Numbered from the stretch's first letter, positions 45,144-53,705 are shown. The stretch: 64,000 bases of DNA from Chitinophagaceae bacterium (GCA_023229465.1 JALNZE010000007.1:1-64000); one strand, 5' to 3'. Program-made: numbers and translations. The notes: a model not told the origin generated them from the letters alone.

Positions 45144-46411
45144 ATTTGGAGGGATGCCCCAAGTTGTTTTAGATGTTCATAAAATGCAGGATAGGATTTA
45201 TTAATGGCTTCTGCTTCTTCAATGACCACTGATCCATCCGCCCGTAAGGCAGCTACAGCAATGGCCATTGCAATCCGGTGATCATGTCTTGAATGAGCTA
45301 TTGCTGCCTTTACGCCGGTTCCGCCCTTTATCAGCATCAGATCATCCTGCAAAATAATTTCAATACCCAATTTAGTGAACTCTTGCTGTAATGTGAGCGC
45401 CCTGTCACTTTCTTTATGAGCCAGCCTGTGTACCCCTTCGATAACCGTGGTTCCTTCACAATAGGCAGCAAGCGCTACCAGGGGTGGAAACAGGTCGGGG
45501 CAATCACTGGCATTGAAATGAAATGCTTTTAGTGGCAATGGCCCGACTTCTACCTGTTCAGCCGCTATTGTAAGCCCAGATCCACAATCTATCAAAGCCT
45601 GTAATACAGCCTTATCTGCCTGGGTAGAAAATAGGTCCAGCCCTTTTACAGTAATAGGTCCGGCTATAGCGCCCGCCACAAGCAGAAAAGCAGCTCCACT
45701 CCAATCACCCTCCACTGTATACTGTACAGGCAGACGGCTTCCCTTATGATGTGTATTTTGGAAGAAAAAATTTTCATAGTGCTGATTGGTTACCTCCCAT
45801 CCAAAATGCTTCATTACCTGTAAAGTGAGATCTATATAAGGCTTACTTTTCAGATCCCTGACAGTGATAGTAACATCCTGGGCCCCTGCCGCACCATAGG
45901 CCATGAGCAGACCAGTTAAAAACTGTGAGCTCAATGAACCATCCACAGTAATATTTACCGGTTTAAGTGGCCCCTGTATCTGTAACGGGAGTTTGCCTTT
46001 ATTTGAAAGAACTTTTACGCCAAGTTTAGGTAAAATTTCATCAAAAAAATCCATTGGCCTGGTTAAAAGACTGCCCGTACCTGTTAAGGTAATGGGCAGA
46101 TGACTCAATGCAGCGATGGGGGTGAACATTCGAATACCCAAACCACTCTCACCACAATTAATTGCCTGATTGGCAGGTTGAACACCAGTTGATGATATCT
46201 TCAAATTTCCATTATCTTCCCTTACAACATCCGCGCCTAATTTTTGAATCACCTCAATGGCAGCCTGGTCATCGTTACTCCGCCCGGGATTAATGAGAAT
46301 GGTTTGCCCTTGCTTTAATAAAGCAGCGGCACAAGCTCTTTGCATACTGCTCTTACTGGCTGCAGCATGAATGGTTCCTGTTAATCGGGAGGGGTTGATT
46401 CTTACTTCCAT
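45134..46411 (-). CDS. aroA: 3-phosphoshikimate 1-carboxyvinyltransferase (EPSP synthase)
   Basis: AroA joins shikimate-3-phosphate and PEP. I take the ATG giving MEVRINPSRLTGTIHA. The 425-residue protein shows the two-domain EPSP synthase fold: ASKSSMQRACAAALL near the start, NCGESGLGIRMFTPIAAL, SSQFLTGLLMA, and the C-terminal HDHRIAMAIAVAAL. The first-domain motif is ASKSSMQRA where many enzymes have GSKSxxxRxLLLAAL, a usual Bacteroidota variant. It lies between aroB and aroC in the operon. Confidence 0.95.
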   Translation of the reverse strand: MEVRINPSRLTGTIHAAASKSSMQRACAAALLKQGQTILINPGRSNDDQAAIEVIQKLGADVVREDNGNLKISSTGVQPANQAINCGESGLGIRMFTPIAALSHLPITLTGTGSLLTRPMDFFDEILPKLGVKVLSNKGKLPLQIQGPLKPVNITVDGSLSSQFLTGLLMAYGAAGAQDVTITVRDLKSKPYIDLTLQVMKHFGWEVTNQHYENFFFQNTHHKGSRLPVQYTVEGDWSGAAFLLVAGAIAGPITVKGLDLFSTQADKAVLQALIDCGSGLTIAAEQVEVGPLPLKAFHFNASDCPDLFPPLVALAAYCEGTTVIEGVHRLAHKESDRALTLQQEFTKLGIEIILQDDLMLIKGGTGVKAAIAHSRHDHRIAMAIAVAALRADGSVVIEEAEAINKSYPAFYEHLKQLGASLQINQ

Positions 46412-46500
46412 TTTCAATAGCGCACTGGTTACACCGGTTTTAGGGGTTTATACGGATGGTATTCCAGCAGATCCGTCTTCACGGGTAATGCCGATGTTTC

Positions 46501-47520
46501 TTAAAATTGTTTTAAAATATCCTGTAACTGCACCAATAACAAAGGCTGTACAACGCCTTTACCTGTTTTGGTGAGCAATATATAATTGATGCTCACATTG
46601 TCTTTCTTCTTGTCTTTCAACAATACCTTGAAAGCCTTTTTTGTGTCAAACTTCGCGAAAGTGGGCAATCCGTATTTGCTTAAGAGGTTAACTAAATCAG
46701 TTGTTCCGGTATACCCTTTTAGTTGTTGTGAGATCATAGCGGCATAAGTCATTCCAATACTGATAGCCTGACCATGGCTTAATTCATACATATTTTCAAT
46801 GGCATGCCCGAGTGTGTGTCCAAAGTTCAACAGTTTCCTATCTCCCTGCTCAAACTCGTCTGCAACCACCACTTTTGTCTTGATCAATACATTCCTTTCA
46901 ACCAGGGCGGAAAGAAGCTTACTATTTTTCTGAAAATTGCGCAAAGTATTATGCTGAAGCAGGGTAAACATTGCCGCATCTTTGATACAGGCATGTTTTA
47001 TTATCTCAGCAAACCCGTTCTGCCACTCAGTTTTTGGCAAAGTTCGGAGGAAGGAAAAATCAAATAATAAAAATTTAGGCTGCCGGATTAATCCTACCAT
47101 ATTTTTATATAAACCAACATCTATCCCGTTCTTTCCGCCAATAGAAGCGTCCACCATGGCTAACAAAGAAGTAGGTACAAATCCGAAAGGAATACCACGC
47201 ATATAAATACCCGCTACATACCCGGTAATATCTGTAACTACCCCACCACCCACACCAACCAGGGTTGTTTTACGGTCAGCGCCAAATGCCATCAGTTGGT
47301 CAATTACCACATCTACGGTTTGCTGTATTTTATATTGTTCTCCCGCTTTCAGTACAATCGTATTCCAACCTTTGAACCGGCTCTTGTGTTTGGCAAAAAC
47401 ATGTTCATCTGTAACGATGACAGCATTTTCTTTAGCTACCAGTTTTTCAAGATGGGAGAATTCAGCATCAAAAAAATATTGAACTGTACCGGCAGAGAAT
47501 GTAAAAGTCTTTTTTTTCAT
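46501..47520 (-). CDS. aroB: 3-dehydroquinate synthase
   Basis: AroB makes dehydroquinate from DAHP, with NAD and a metal. The ATG giving MKKKTFTFSAGTVQYFFD is preferred over a TTG three codons upstream. The 339-residue protein has GVGGGVVTDITGYVAGIYMR (NAD-binding), FVPTSLLAMVDASIGGKNGI, and metal ligands in ELSHGQAISIGM and NFGHTLGHAIE. It follows the DAHP synthase gene by 82 bp and precedes aroA. Confidence 0.95.
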   Translation of the reverse strand: MKKKTFTFSAGTVQYFFDAEFSHLEKLVAKENAVIVTDEHVFAKHKSRFKGWNTIVLKAGEQYKIQQTVDVVIDQLMAFGADRKTTLVGVGGGVVTDITGYVAGIYMRGIPFGFVPTSLLAMVDASIGGKNGIDVGLYKNMVGLIRQPKFLLFDFSFLRTLPKTEWQNGFAEIIKHACIKDAAMFTLLQHNTLRNFQKNSKLLSALVERNVLIKTKVVVADEFEQGDRKLLNFGHTLGHAIENMYELSHGQAISIGMTYAAMISQQLKGYTGTTDLVNLLSKYGLPTFAKFDTKKAFKVLLKDKKKDNVSINYILLTKTGKGVVQPLLLVQLQDILKQF

Positions 47521-47574
47521 CTGACTCAATTAGCAAATTCGCGTATAACGGATTGTATGATTTGAAATACTTCT

Positions 47575-47598
47575 CTAATCAGGCAATCCGTCAATCCG
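47575..47598 (-). repeat. Short octamer array in the aroB leader
   Basis: On the minus strand three units read CGGATTGA, CGGATTGC, CTGATTAG, in the spacer between the DAHP synthase gene and aroB. With only three units it is the weakest array listed. Confidence 0.45.
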
Positions 47599-47602
47599 CT
47601 CA

Positions 47603-48688
47603 TTATGAATTCATAATCTTATTTTGATGATTGATACTTTCCATATGAACGGCATCAAAATACCTGGTTACAAATTCTTTGCTCAATCCAAATTTTTCAC
47701 CTTTGGCAAAAGCTCTTTCCAGGATTGAATTCCAGCGGTTGGTTTGCAGGATAGTAATATTATTGTCTTTCTTATACTTACCAATGTTTTCAGCAATCTT
47801 CATACGCTGACTCAATATCTGTATCAATTCATCATCAAGGTTGTTGATTTGCTGACGCAATTTTTCCAATGCTGCATGATATTCTTCAGAAGCTATATCT
47901 TCTTTTCTCCAACGAATACTGCCAATTAATTCACCAAGCTGTTCGGGTGTAATTTGTTGTTTGGCATCGCTCCATGCATTATCAGGGTCGATATGGCTTT
48001 CGATGATCAAGCCGTCAAAATCAAGATCAATAGCTGTTTGAGCCACTTCCAATAAAATATCTCTTCTGCCACAAATATGAGATGGGTCATTTATCAGTAA
48101 TAGTTCGGGATACCTGCGTTTCATCTCAATGGCTAAATGCCACATAGGCGCGTTCCTGTATTCTGTATTACCATAAGAACTAAATCCGCGATGGATTAAA
48201 CCAATATTTTTGATGCCGGCTTTGGCCACACGTTCCATAGCGCCAATCCATAATTCCAGATCGGGGTTAAGGGGGTTCTTAATTAATACCGGCACATCCA
48301 CCCCACGCAAAGCGTCGGCTATTTCCTGCACACTAAAAGGGTTTACGGTAGTTCTGGCTCCTATCCATAAAACATCAACATCAAAATGTAAAGCATCCTC
48401 TACCTGTTTGCCGGTAGCCACTTCTACCGCAACCGGTAAGCCCGATACTTTTCTTGCCTGCTGTAACCAGGGCAACCCTTTGGTACCAATGCCTTCAAAG
48501 CTTCCCGGGCGGGTACGGGGTTTCCAGATACCGGCACGCATGATATCTACTTTACCCGTTGCTGCTAAGCGGGTAGCCGTTTGTAAAACCTGCTCTTCCG
48601 TCTCGGCACTGCAAGGACCGGAAATGATAAGTGGACGCTTTTTTAACAATGCATCCACGGATGTTGCTTGTTCAGTTGCTTGCTCCAT
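47603..48688 (-). CDS. Bifunctional DAHP synthase / chorismate mutase
   Basis: The 361-residue protein joins a type I-beta DAHP synthase (residues about 1-260; ISGPCSAETEEQVLQTA, RAGIWKPRTRPGSFEG, LLINDPSHICGRRD, DPDNAWSDAKQQITPEQL) to an AroQ chorismate mutase (about 270-360; LEKLRQQINNLDDELIQIL, MKIAENIGKYKK). It thus opens the shikimate pathway and also commits chorismate to prephenate. Such fusions in Bacteroidota let chorismate or prephenate feed back on DAHP synthesis. An octamer repeat array occupies its upstream spacer. Confidence 0.94.
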   Translation of the reverse strand: MEQATEQATSVDALLKKRPLIISGPCSAETEEQVLQTATRLAATGKVDIMRAGIWKPRTRPGSFEGIGTKGLPWLQQARKVSGLPVAVEVATGKQVEDALHFDVDVLWIGARTTVNPFSVQEIADALRGVDVPVLIKNPLNPDLELWIGAMERVAKAGIKNIGLIHRGFSSYGNTEYRNAPMWHLAIEMKRRYPELLLINDPSHICGRRDILLEVAQTAIDLDFDGLIIESHIDPDNAWSDAKQQITPEQLGELIGSIRWRKEDIASEEYHAALEKLRQQINNLDDELIQILSQRMKIAENIGKYKKDNNITILQTNRWNSILERAFAKGEKFGLSKEFVTRYFDAVHMESINHQNKIMNS

Positions 48689-48699
48689 AGTATTTAGAC

Positions 48700-48731
48700 A
48701 CTGGTTTATTGGTTGATCGGTTTAATGGTTT
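48700..48731 (-). repeat. Octamer array upstream of DAHP synthase
   Basis: On the minus strand four units read AAACCATT, AAACCGAT, CAACCAAT, AAACCAGT, the same AAACC-type family as the arrays before aroC and gltD. It ends 11 bp before the start codon and begins 9 bp after the helicase stop. Confidence 0.75.
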
Positions 48732-48739
48732 ACTTTTTA

Positions 48740-50452
48740 TTAGCCTTCCCCTCTTCTTGGGCGCTTAACAAAGCCACTGGGTCCTCCGCTATCGGCATCA
48801 TTCATGCGAATTCTTCTTCCTTTATAATTTTTGCCATCCAGTGAACGGATCATTTGTTGGGAAGCCCCTTTATCGATCTCTATCCAGCTGGTCATATCCT
48901 TCATATCAATTTTTCCCAACACTTCTTTTTTCAGATCGCTCATATCAAGGATATACTGCAGGAAACTCGCTTTAAAGAAACCGTCTTTGGTTCCCAGGTT
49001 CACAAACAAACGGCTGTATCCTCCTCCACGACTGTACTCTTTGCGGCTATCGCCTCGTCCTTCACTTCTGTCATCCCTTCTTCTTGGGGCTTCACTCCTG
49101 TCGTTACTGTCTTTTCTGCTGCGTTCTCTCAGGTTAAGGTCTTCAGAATTTTCATAGTACTTCAGAAAACGATCAAATTCCATTGCTGCCACACGCTTTA
49201 AAACATCTTCTTTACTGATATCTGCAAACTTCTCTGCCAGCATGGGAACATAACTTTCGTAATCACCATGGCTGATATCGGCAGACAGTAATTTATCCAT
49301 AAAGTGAAAGAACTGTTTTCGGCAAACATCTTTACCACTCGGTATATCCAGTTTATGGAACTGAGAGTTATTGATCCGTTCAATCTGTTTGAATTTATAC
49401 ATCTCTTTCGCGTGAACGATGGAGACACAGATACCCAGGTTTCCGGCACGACCGGTACGGCCGCTTCTGTGTGTATAAATTTCAACATCATCCGGTAATT
49501 CGTAGTTAATCACGTGGGTGATCCCTACTACATCAATACCTCGTGCGGCCACATCAGTTGCAATTAACAGTTGCAGGCTTTTATCACGGAACTGACCCAT
49601 TACTTTATCACGTTGCTGCTGTGTAAGATCTCCGTGTAATGCATCAATATCATACCCTTCTCTTGTTAAACGTTCAGAAATTTCCTGTGCATCGAGTTTG
49701 GTACGCGTAAAAATGATTCCATAGATACCCGGATTGAAGTCGATGATCCGTTTTAAGGTTTCATACCTGTGCTGCGCAGTGGTAACATAATATTGGTGAT
49801 CAATGCTTTTGTTAGCTGTGTTCACTTTACCTACGGTTACTTCTTTCGGATCCTTCATGTACTTCCTGCTAACCTTACGGATTTCAGGGGGCATAGTGGC
49901 ACTGAATAACCAGGTACTTTCCCGTGCAGGTGTATTCTTCAGGATAAATTCAATGTCTTCCTGAAAACCCATGTTCAACATTTCGTCTGCCTCATCCAGC
50001 ACTACATATTTAATCTGCTCCAGGTTGATCGCCTTTCTTTCAATTAAATCAATTAAACGGCCCGGTGTTGCCACAACAATCTGTACGCCCCTTTTCAGGT
50101 CGCGTATCTGTAACCCGATAGAAGCACCCCCGTATACAGCAACTACTGAGATACCTGTCATGTATTTTTTAAAGAGTTCTATCTCTTTTACAATTTGCAA
50201 ACACAGTTCCCTGGTAGGGCAAACCACCAAAGCCTGTGGATATTTAGCTGCTGCATCAATTATGTGCAGCAAAGGCAAGCCAAATGCAGCAGTTTTACCT
50301 GTTCCAGTTTGGGCAAGGCCAATAAAGTCCTTGGTACCACTGAGCAAAATTGGTATAGCCTGTTCCTGTATTGTGGTTGGGTTCACATACCCCAACTCAT
50401 CCGTTGCCTGAATCAACCTAGCGTCAATTCCCAACGCTTCAAATGTCGTCAT
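48740..50452 (-). CDS. DEAD-box RNA helicase with DbpA-like RNA-binding end
   Basis: The 570-residue protein unwinds RNA, probably in ribosome assembly or mRNA turnover. The Q motif, Walker A AQTGTGKTAAF, DEAD box VLDEADEML, SAT motif FSATMPPE and HRSGRTGRAG are all visible. After residue about 440 comes a charged RGG-like linker (RRDDRSEGRGDSRKEYSRGG), then a DbpA-type RRM (YSRLFVNLGTKDGFFKASFL to GRRIRMNDADSGG). Its place inside the aromatic cluster is unusual; a promoter-like element just upstream suggests separate expression. Confidence 0.95.
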   Translation of the reverse strand: MTTFEALGIDARLIQATDELGYVNPTTIQEQAIPILLSGTKDFIGLAQTGTGKTAAFGLPLLHIIDAAAKYPQALVVCPTRELCLQIVKEIELFKKYMTGISVVAVYGGASIGLQIRDLKRGVQIVVATPGRLIDLIERKAINLEQIKYVVLDEADEMLNMGFQEDIEFILKNTPARESTWLFSATMPPEIRKVSRKYMKDPKEVTVGKVNTANKSIDHQYYVTTAQHRYETLKRIIDFNPGIYGIIFTRTKLDAQEISERLTREGYDIDALHGDLTQQQRDKVMGQFRDKSLQLLIATDVAARGIDVVGITHVINYELPDDVEIYTHRSGRTGRAGNLGICVSIVHAKEMYKFKQIERINNSQFHKLDIPSGKDVCRKQFFHFMDKLLSADISHGDYESYVPMLAEKFADISKEDVLKRVAAMEFDRFLKYYENSEDLNLRERSRKDSNDRSEAPRRRDDRSEGRGDSRKEYSRGGGYSRLFVNLGTKDGFFKASFLQYILDMSDLKKEVLGKIDMKDMTSWIEIDKGASQQMIRSLDGKNYKGRRIRMNDADSGGPSGFVKRPRRGEG

Positions 50453-50470
50453 GTATTAAAAAATTTGCGG

Positions 50471-50478
50471 CAAAGGTA
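50471..50478 (-). promoter_or_regulatory. Promoter -7 element of the DEAD-box gene
   Basis: On the minus strand the bases read TACCTTTG, an exact TAnnTTTG match, 18 bp before the start codon. It lies inside the tyrA-helicase spacer, so the downstream aro genes can be transcribed independently of the pheA promoter. No clear -33 element is seen. Confidence 0.55.
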
Positions 50479-50555
50479 CTTTTTATATACCTCTTTCCCT
50501 GTTTTTTGTTTAGAACCCAATAGCAGTATGGATGGGAGCCTCCTGCGCACTCCCT

Positions 50556-51395
50556 TTATTTTAGTATCCGGCTAATTCCATTCGCATTCTCTATTAGTTC
50601 CTCCAGATAGGTATAATTTTCCTTTTCCAGGCAGGCTTTAAATTTGCGCAGTTGGGTTATATGTTCGTTTAATACATCCAGTACATTTTCCCGGTTCTGC
50701 ATGAAAATAGGCACCCACATGGCTGGATTACTTTTAGCCAACCGAACCGTACTTTCAAATCCACCACTGGCCAGTTCAAAAATGGCATCTTCTTCCCGTT
50801 CTTTTTCAAGAACGGTATTGGCAAGGGCAAAAGAGGTGATATGAGAAATATGACTCACATACGCCACGTGTACGTCATGCGCGCGGGCATCCATATATAC
50901 CAGGTGCATACCTAGTAGCCGATAAACCTGCTCCACCATTTCCACTGCATCCCTATCACTTTCTTCCTTGCCGCAGATAACGGCGGCTTTCTCTTCAAAA
51001 GCCCCTCTAACTGCCGCTTCCGGCCCACTGTATTCGGTACCCCACATTGGGTGTGTGGCTACAAACCGCCCCCGCCTGGGATGTATGGCAACAGATTCAC
51101 AGATTATTTTTTTAGTAGACCCTACGTCCATTATTACCTGCTTACCCGCTATATTTAAAATTTGAGGTAACAAAACCTCTGAAACATTAATGGGCGTTGC
51201 CAGAATTACTAAGTCCGATTGCAGAACAGCCTCCGGCATCTCCATGATTTCATCTACCAGGCCTAATGCCAATGCTTTTTCGCGGTGCATAGTATTTGCA
51301 TCTACCCCAAGCACCCTATCCGAGAAACCCTTCTCTTTAAGTGCCAATGCCATGGAACCTCCGATGAGTCCGATACCGATGATGGTTACTGTCAT
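50556..51395 (-). CDS. tyrA: Prephenate dehydrogenase
   Basis: TyrA oxidises prephenate to 4-hydroxyphenylpyruvate with NAD for tyrosine synthesis. The 279-residue protein has the N-terminal dinucleotide motif GIGLIGGSMALAL, the VILATPINV strand, and the catalytic-site THPMWGTEYSGPEAA and the SHISHITSFALAN helix. It has no ACT or chorismate mutase domain. It lies between the aminotransferase and helicase genes, with a 7-bp repeat array (51398-51425) right before its ATG. Confidence 0.94.
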   Translation of the reverse strand: MTVTIIGIGLIGGSMALALKEKGFSDRVLGVDANTMHREKALALGLVDEIMEMPEAVLQSDLVILATPINVSEVLLPQILNIAGKQVIMDVGSTKKIICESVAIHPRRGRFVATHPMWGTEYSGPEAAVRGAFEEKAAVICGKEESDRDAVEMVEQVYRLLGMHLVYMDARAHDVHVAYVSHISHITSFALANTVLEKEREEDAIFELASGGFESTVRLAKSNPAMWVPIFMQNRENVLDVLNEHITQLRKFKACLEKENYTYLEELIENANGISRILK

Positions 51396-51397
51396 TT

Positions 51398-51425
51398 TAA
51401 TTAATAATTAAGAATTAAGAATTTC
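51398..51425 (-). repeat. Heptamer array at the tyrA start
   Basis: Read on the plus strand the units are TAATTAA, TAATTAA, GAATTAA, GAATTTC. The array ends 2 bp before the tyrA ATG and thus forms its translation-start region. Confidence 0.7.
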
Positions 51426-51464
51426 TTTGTACAAAAAGCGCCCATAGTACTATTTAACAAGCAA

Positions 51465-51485
51465 TAATTATTAATTATTAATTAT
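51465..51485 (-). repeat. Heptamer array across the aminotransferase stop
   Basis: Three identical units TAATTAT (plus strand) cover the last codons and stop of the aminotransferase gene, so the array is partly coding (Ile-Ile-Asn-Asn-stop). Confidence 0.7.
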
Positions 51486-52628
51486 CCTTTTTATCGCTTC
51501 TTCAAACTTCTCAATACTACCACATAAGCTTACCCTTATATAACCATCACCTGCCTTACCAAAAATGCCTCCTGGTGTAATGAATACATTTGAATGATAT
51601 AAAACATGATCACTTAGCTCATATCCATTTTTATAATTTTGGGGGATTTTGGCCCAAACAAACATTCCAACCTGGTTTTTTGAATAGTCACAATTGAGTA
51701 CCGTTAACAGTTCAAAAACTTTCTCTCTTCGTTTTGCATAAATCGCATTAATCCCATCATACCATTCTTTACCAAGCTGTAAAGCCTTTGCCGCTGCCAA
51801 TTGAATGGGCAGGAACATACCGCTATCCATATTACTTTTAAAACATAAAATTTCATTTATGCGCTCTTTGGCGCCACAAAGCATACCCACTCTCCATCCT
51901 GCCATGTTATGGCTTTTACTTAAAGAGTTTAACTCTATTACTACTTCTTTTGCCCCTGCTACACTTAATAAACTGGCAGGGGTTTCGTTTAAAATAAAAC
52001 TGTAGGGGTTATCATGACAAATTAAAATATGGTGCTTTTTACCAAAGGCAACCATCTTTTCGAATAAAGTTTGGGTGGGCAATTGTCCGGTAGGCATATG
52101 AGGATAATTTACCCATAATAATTTCACTTTACCAAGATCTGTTTTTTCCAAAGCTTCAAAATCAGGTTCCCAGTTATTGGCTTCAGACAATTCATAGGCA
52201 ATCGCTTTTCCACCAGCTAATTTTACCGCACTGCTGTAGGTAGGGTAACCGGGGTTAGGGATCAACGCTTCATCGCCTTCATTTAAATAAGTCATACAGA
52301 TATGCATGATCCCTTCTTTGCTGCCAATCAATGGCAAAATTTCAGTAGCGGGATCCAGCTTCACATGATACCATGTTTGATACCAATCCGCGATGGCATT
52401 TCTGAACACAGGAGATCCTTTATAACTTTGATAGGCATGCGTAGAGGGTTTGGCGGCTTCCTCCCGCAAGGTTTTTACTACCGCCGGATGCGGCGGCAAA
52501 TCAGGACTGCCAATACCAAGGTTGATGATATTTTTACCTTGCTTATTCAGCTCATCTATCTCTCTCAATTTCTGAGAAAAATAGTATTCACCAATACCAT
52601 CCAGTCTTTTAGAGATTTCCATTTCCAT
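51471..52628 (-). CDS. Class I/II PLP aminotransferase, probably aromatic
   Basis: The 385-residue enzyme has the fold-type-I aminotransferase layout. The PLP lysine is Lys238 in SLSKSHNMAGWRVG, with the INLGIGSPDLPPHP start, NPGYPTYSSAVKLAGG and CHDNPYSFIL segments. It resembles LL-diaminopimelate and aspartate/aromatic aminotransferases of Bacteroidota. Its place 3 bp after pheA and before tyrA makes transamination of phenylpyruvate and hydroxyphenylpyruvate (final steps to Phe and Tyr) the likely role. Confidence 0.9.
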   Translation of the reverse strand: MEMEISKRLDGIGEYYFSQKLREIDELNKQGKNIINLGIGSPDLPPHPAVVKTLREEAAKPSTHAYQSYKGSPVFRNAIADWYQTWYHVKLDPATEILPLIGSKEGIMHICMTYLNEGDEALIPNPGYPTYSSAVKLAGGKAIAYELSEANNWEPDFEALEKTDLGKVKLLWVNYPHMPTGQLPTQTLFEKMVAFGKKHHILICHDNPYSFILNETPASLLSVAGAKEVVIELNSLSKSHNMAGWRVGMLCGAKERINEILCFKSNMDSGMFLPIQLAAAKALQLGKEWYDGINAIYAKRREKVFELLTVLNCDYSKNQVGMFVWAKIPQNYKNGYELSDHVLYHSNVFITPGGIFGKAGDGYIRVSLCGSIEKFEEAIKRIINN

Positions 52629-52631
52629 AAC

Positions 52632-53528
52632 TTATCCTTTTACTACTTTTCCTTTTTTATAAATACCAAAGATCTTTACACTATTAGTCAATGATTGTAT
52701 AGACTCCAGAACCGTATCCAGTTGATTGCGTGTTTCAAAATCCATATCGGCATAAAAACCGTATTTGAAATTACTCCCCGGAATGGGCATGCTTTGCAGT
52801 TTACTTAAATTAACACCACCCCCGGCAATTTGCGTTAGCACTTTTGCCAAAATGCCTTTCGAGTGGTTGGTTTGAAAATAGATAGATGCTTTATCGGCAT
52901 TTACCATTTTCCCTGCTTCATCCTCTCTATTTAAAACCAGAAAACGGGTAACATTATTTTTAAGCGTATGAATATTAGGCATAATTACATCCAGTTCATA
53001 CAGTGTTGCGGCCAATTTACTGGCAATAGCGGCAGCATGCCTGCTATGTTTCTGGTGAATATGCTTTGCACTCAATGCAGTATCTTCAGACTCAACCAAC
53101 TTCCAGTCGTATTTTTCTAAATAATCAAGACACTGCAGGATAGCCATTGGGTGACTATGCACTTCTTTTATATCGGCTAAGCTTACTCCGGGGTTTACTA
53201 ATAAATTCTGGCTGATAGACAGGTAAACTTCGCCAATTACTTTCAGCTTACCTTTTTGTAACAGGTTATAATTGGGAAGTATGCTGCCCGCTATAGAGTT
53301 TTCTATGGCCATGATACCACCTGCTGATTGTTTTCTATCTGAAGATTTTTTTACCAGTTCCCTAAATGTGTCACAGGGTATGACTTCCACCTGTTTTCCA
53401 AAAAAATGCCTGGCAGCAACCTGGTGAAAACTTCCTTCATAGCCCTGAATGCATATTCCACCCTTCGCATGGAAGGACGTTTGTATCAGGGCATTTTCGG
53501 CATGGGTACTGCTGGTCATATTTTCCAT
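52632..53528 (-). CDS. pheA: Prephenate dehydratase
   Basis: PheA converts prephenate to phenylpyruvate. I prefer the ATG at 53528 (MENMTSST) because GAGGGGG lies just upstream as a ribosome-binding site; the ATG at 53543 overlaps that site. The catalytic domain starts ICIQGYEGSFHQVAARHFFG and ends with the TRFLVLNRE motif (Thr-Arg-Phe). A C-terminal ACT domain follows (SKGILAKVLTQIAGGG), but its Phe-site ESRP motif reads QSMP here. No chorismate mutase domain is fused; that activity is on the DAHP synthase. It heads the aromatic cluster under the leader described next. Confidence 0.95.
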   Translation of the reverse strand: MENMTSSTHAENALIQTSFHAKGGICIQGYEGSFHQVAARHFFGKQVEVIPCDTFRELVKKSSDRKQSAGGIMAIENSIAGSILPNYNLLQKGKLKVIGEVYLSISQNLLVNPGVSLADIKEVHSHPMAILQCLDYLEKYDWKLVESEDTALSAKHIHQKHSRHAAAIASKLAATLYELDVIMPNIHTLKNNVTRFLVLNREDEAGKMVNADKASIYFQTNHSKGILAKVLTQIAGGGVNLSKLQSMPIPGSNFKYGFYADMDFETRNQLDTVLESIQSLTNSVKIFGIYKKGKVVKG

Positions 53529-53568
53529 TTTTATCCCCCTCATTTTGATTAAGGGGGGGGATACAAAA

Positions 53569-53593
53569 AATCCCGGCCTTTGGGGCCGGGATT
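53569..53593 (-). terminator. Attenuator terminator of the pheA leader
   Basis: On the minus strand AATCCCGGCC pairs perfectly with GGCCGGGATT across a CCAAA loop, followed by a T run. It is 18 bp after the leader-peptide stop and about 40 bp before pheA, so it would stop transcripts before the gene unless prevented from forming. Confidence 0.88.
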
Positions 53594-53637
53594 GTATTTT
53601 TAGTTTTTTGTTTATGCTTTCACAAATACTACCCGGC
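53585..53637 (-). promoter_or_regulatory. Antiterminator pairing of the pheA leader
   Basis: On the minus strand GCCGGG-TA-GTATTT (53624-53637), inside the leader ORF, pairs with AAATAC-AAT-CCCGGC (53585-53599). The second strand is the 5' arm of the terminator, so the two folds exclude each other. A ribosome that passes the aromatic codons covers the first strand and lets the terminator form; one stalled there leaves it free. Confidence 0.8.
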
Positions 53638-53698
53638 TTCTTTGTTCAAAGAAGAAGTAAAAGAAAAAATAAAAAGTATTTGCGATGATTGTTTTCAT
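53612..53698 (-). CDS. Phe/Tyr-rich leader peptide of the aromatic operon
   Basis: This 28-residue ORF starts MKTIIANT and then codes nine aromatic residues in a row, FYFFFYFFF, followed by EQRSRVVFVKA and a TAA stop. Ten of its 28 codons are Phe or Tyr. It is placed directly before a terminator and a competing antiterminator upstream of pheA, the arrangement of the classical ribosome-mediated attenuators such as the pheA leader of enteric bacteria. Stalling at Phe (or Tyr) codons when charged tRNA is scarce would allow read-through into pheA. No similar small ORF is seen elsewhere in the window. Confidence 0.88.
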   Translation of the reverse strand: MKTIIANTFYFFFYFFFEQRSRVVFVKA

Positions 53699-53705
53699 TC
53701 GAACC

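Noticed and set aside
48210..48716. Long plus-strand open frame of 168 codons opposite DAHP synthase
   Set aside because: It lies fully antisense to a gene with clear motifs and has no recognisable protein features.
49971..50411. 146-codon frame opposite the DEAD-box gene
   Set aside because: Antisense shadow; the minus-strand helicase motifs explain this stretch.
53553..53560. G8 run before pheA as a phase-variation tract
   Set aside because: It lies between the terminator and the start codon in untranslated sequence, so slippage would not shift a frame; an effect on translation remains possible but unsupported.
53529..53705. T-box or Phe-binding riboswitch upstream of pheA
   Set aside because: There is no T-box sequence or specifier-loop layout; the aromatic-codon ORF with competing stems explains the leader better.
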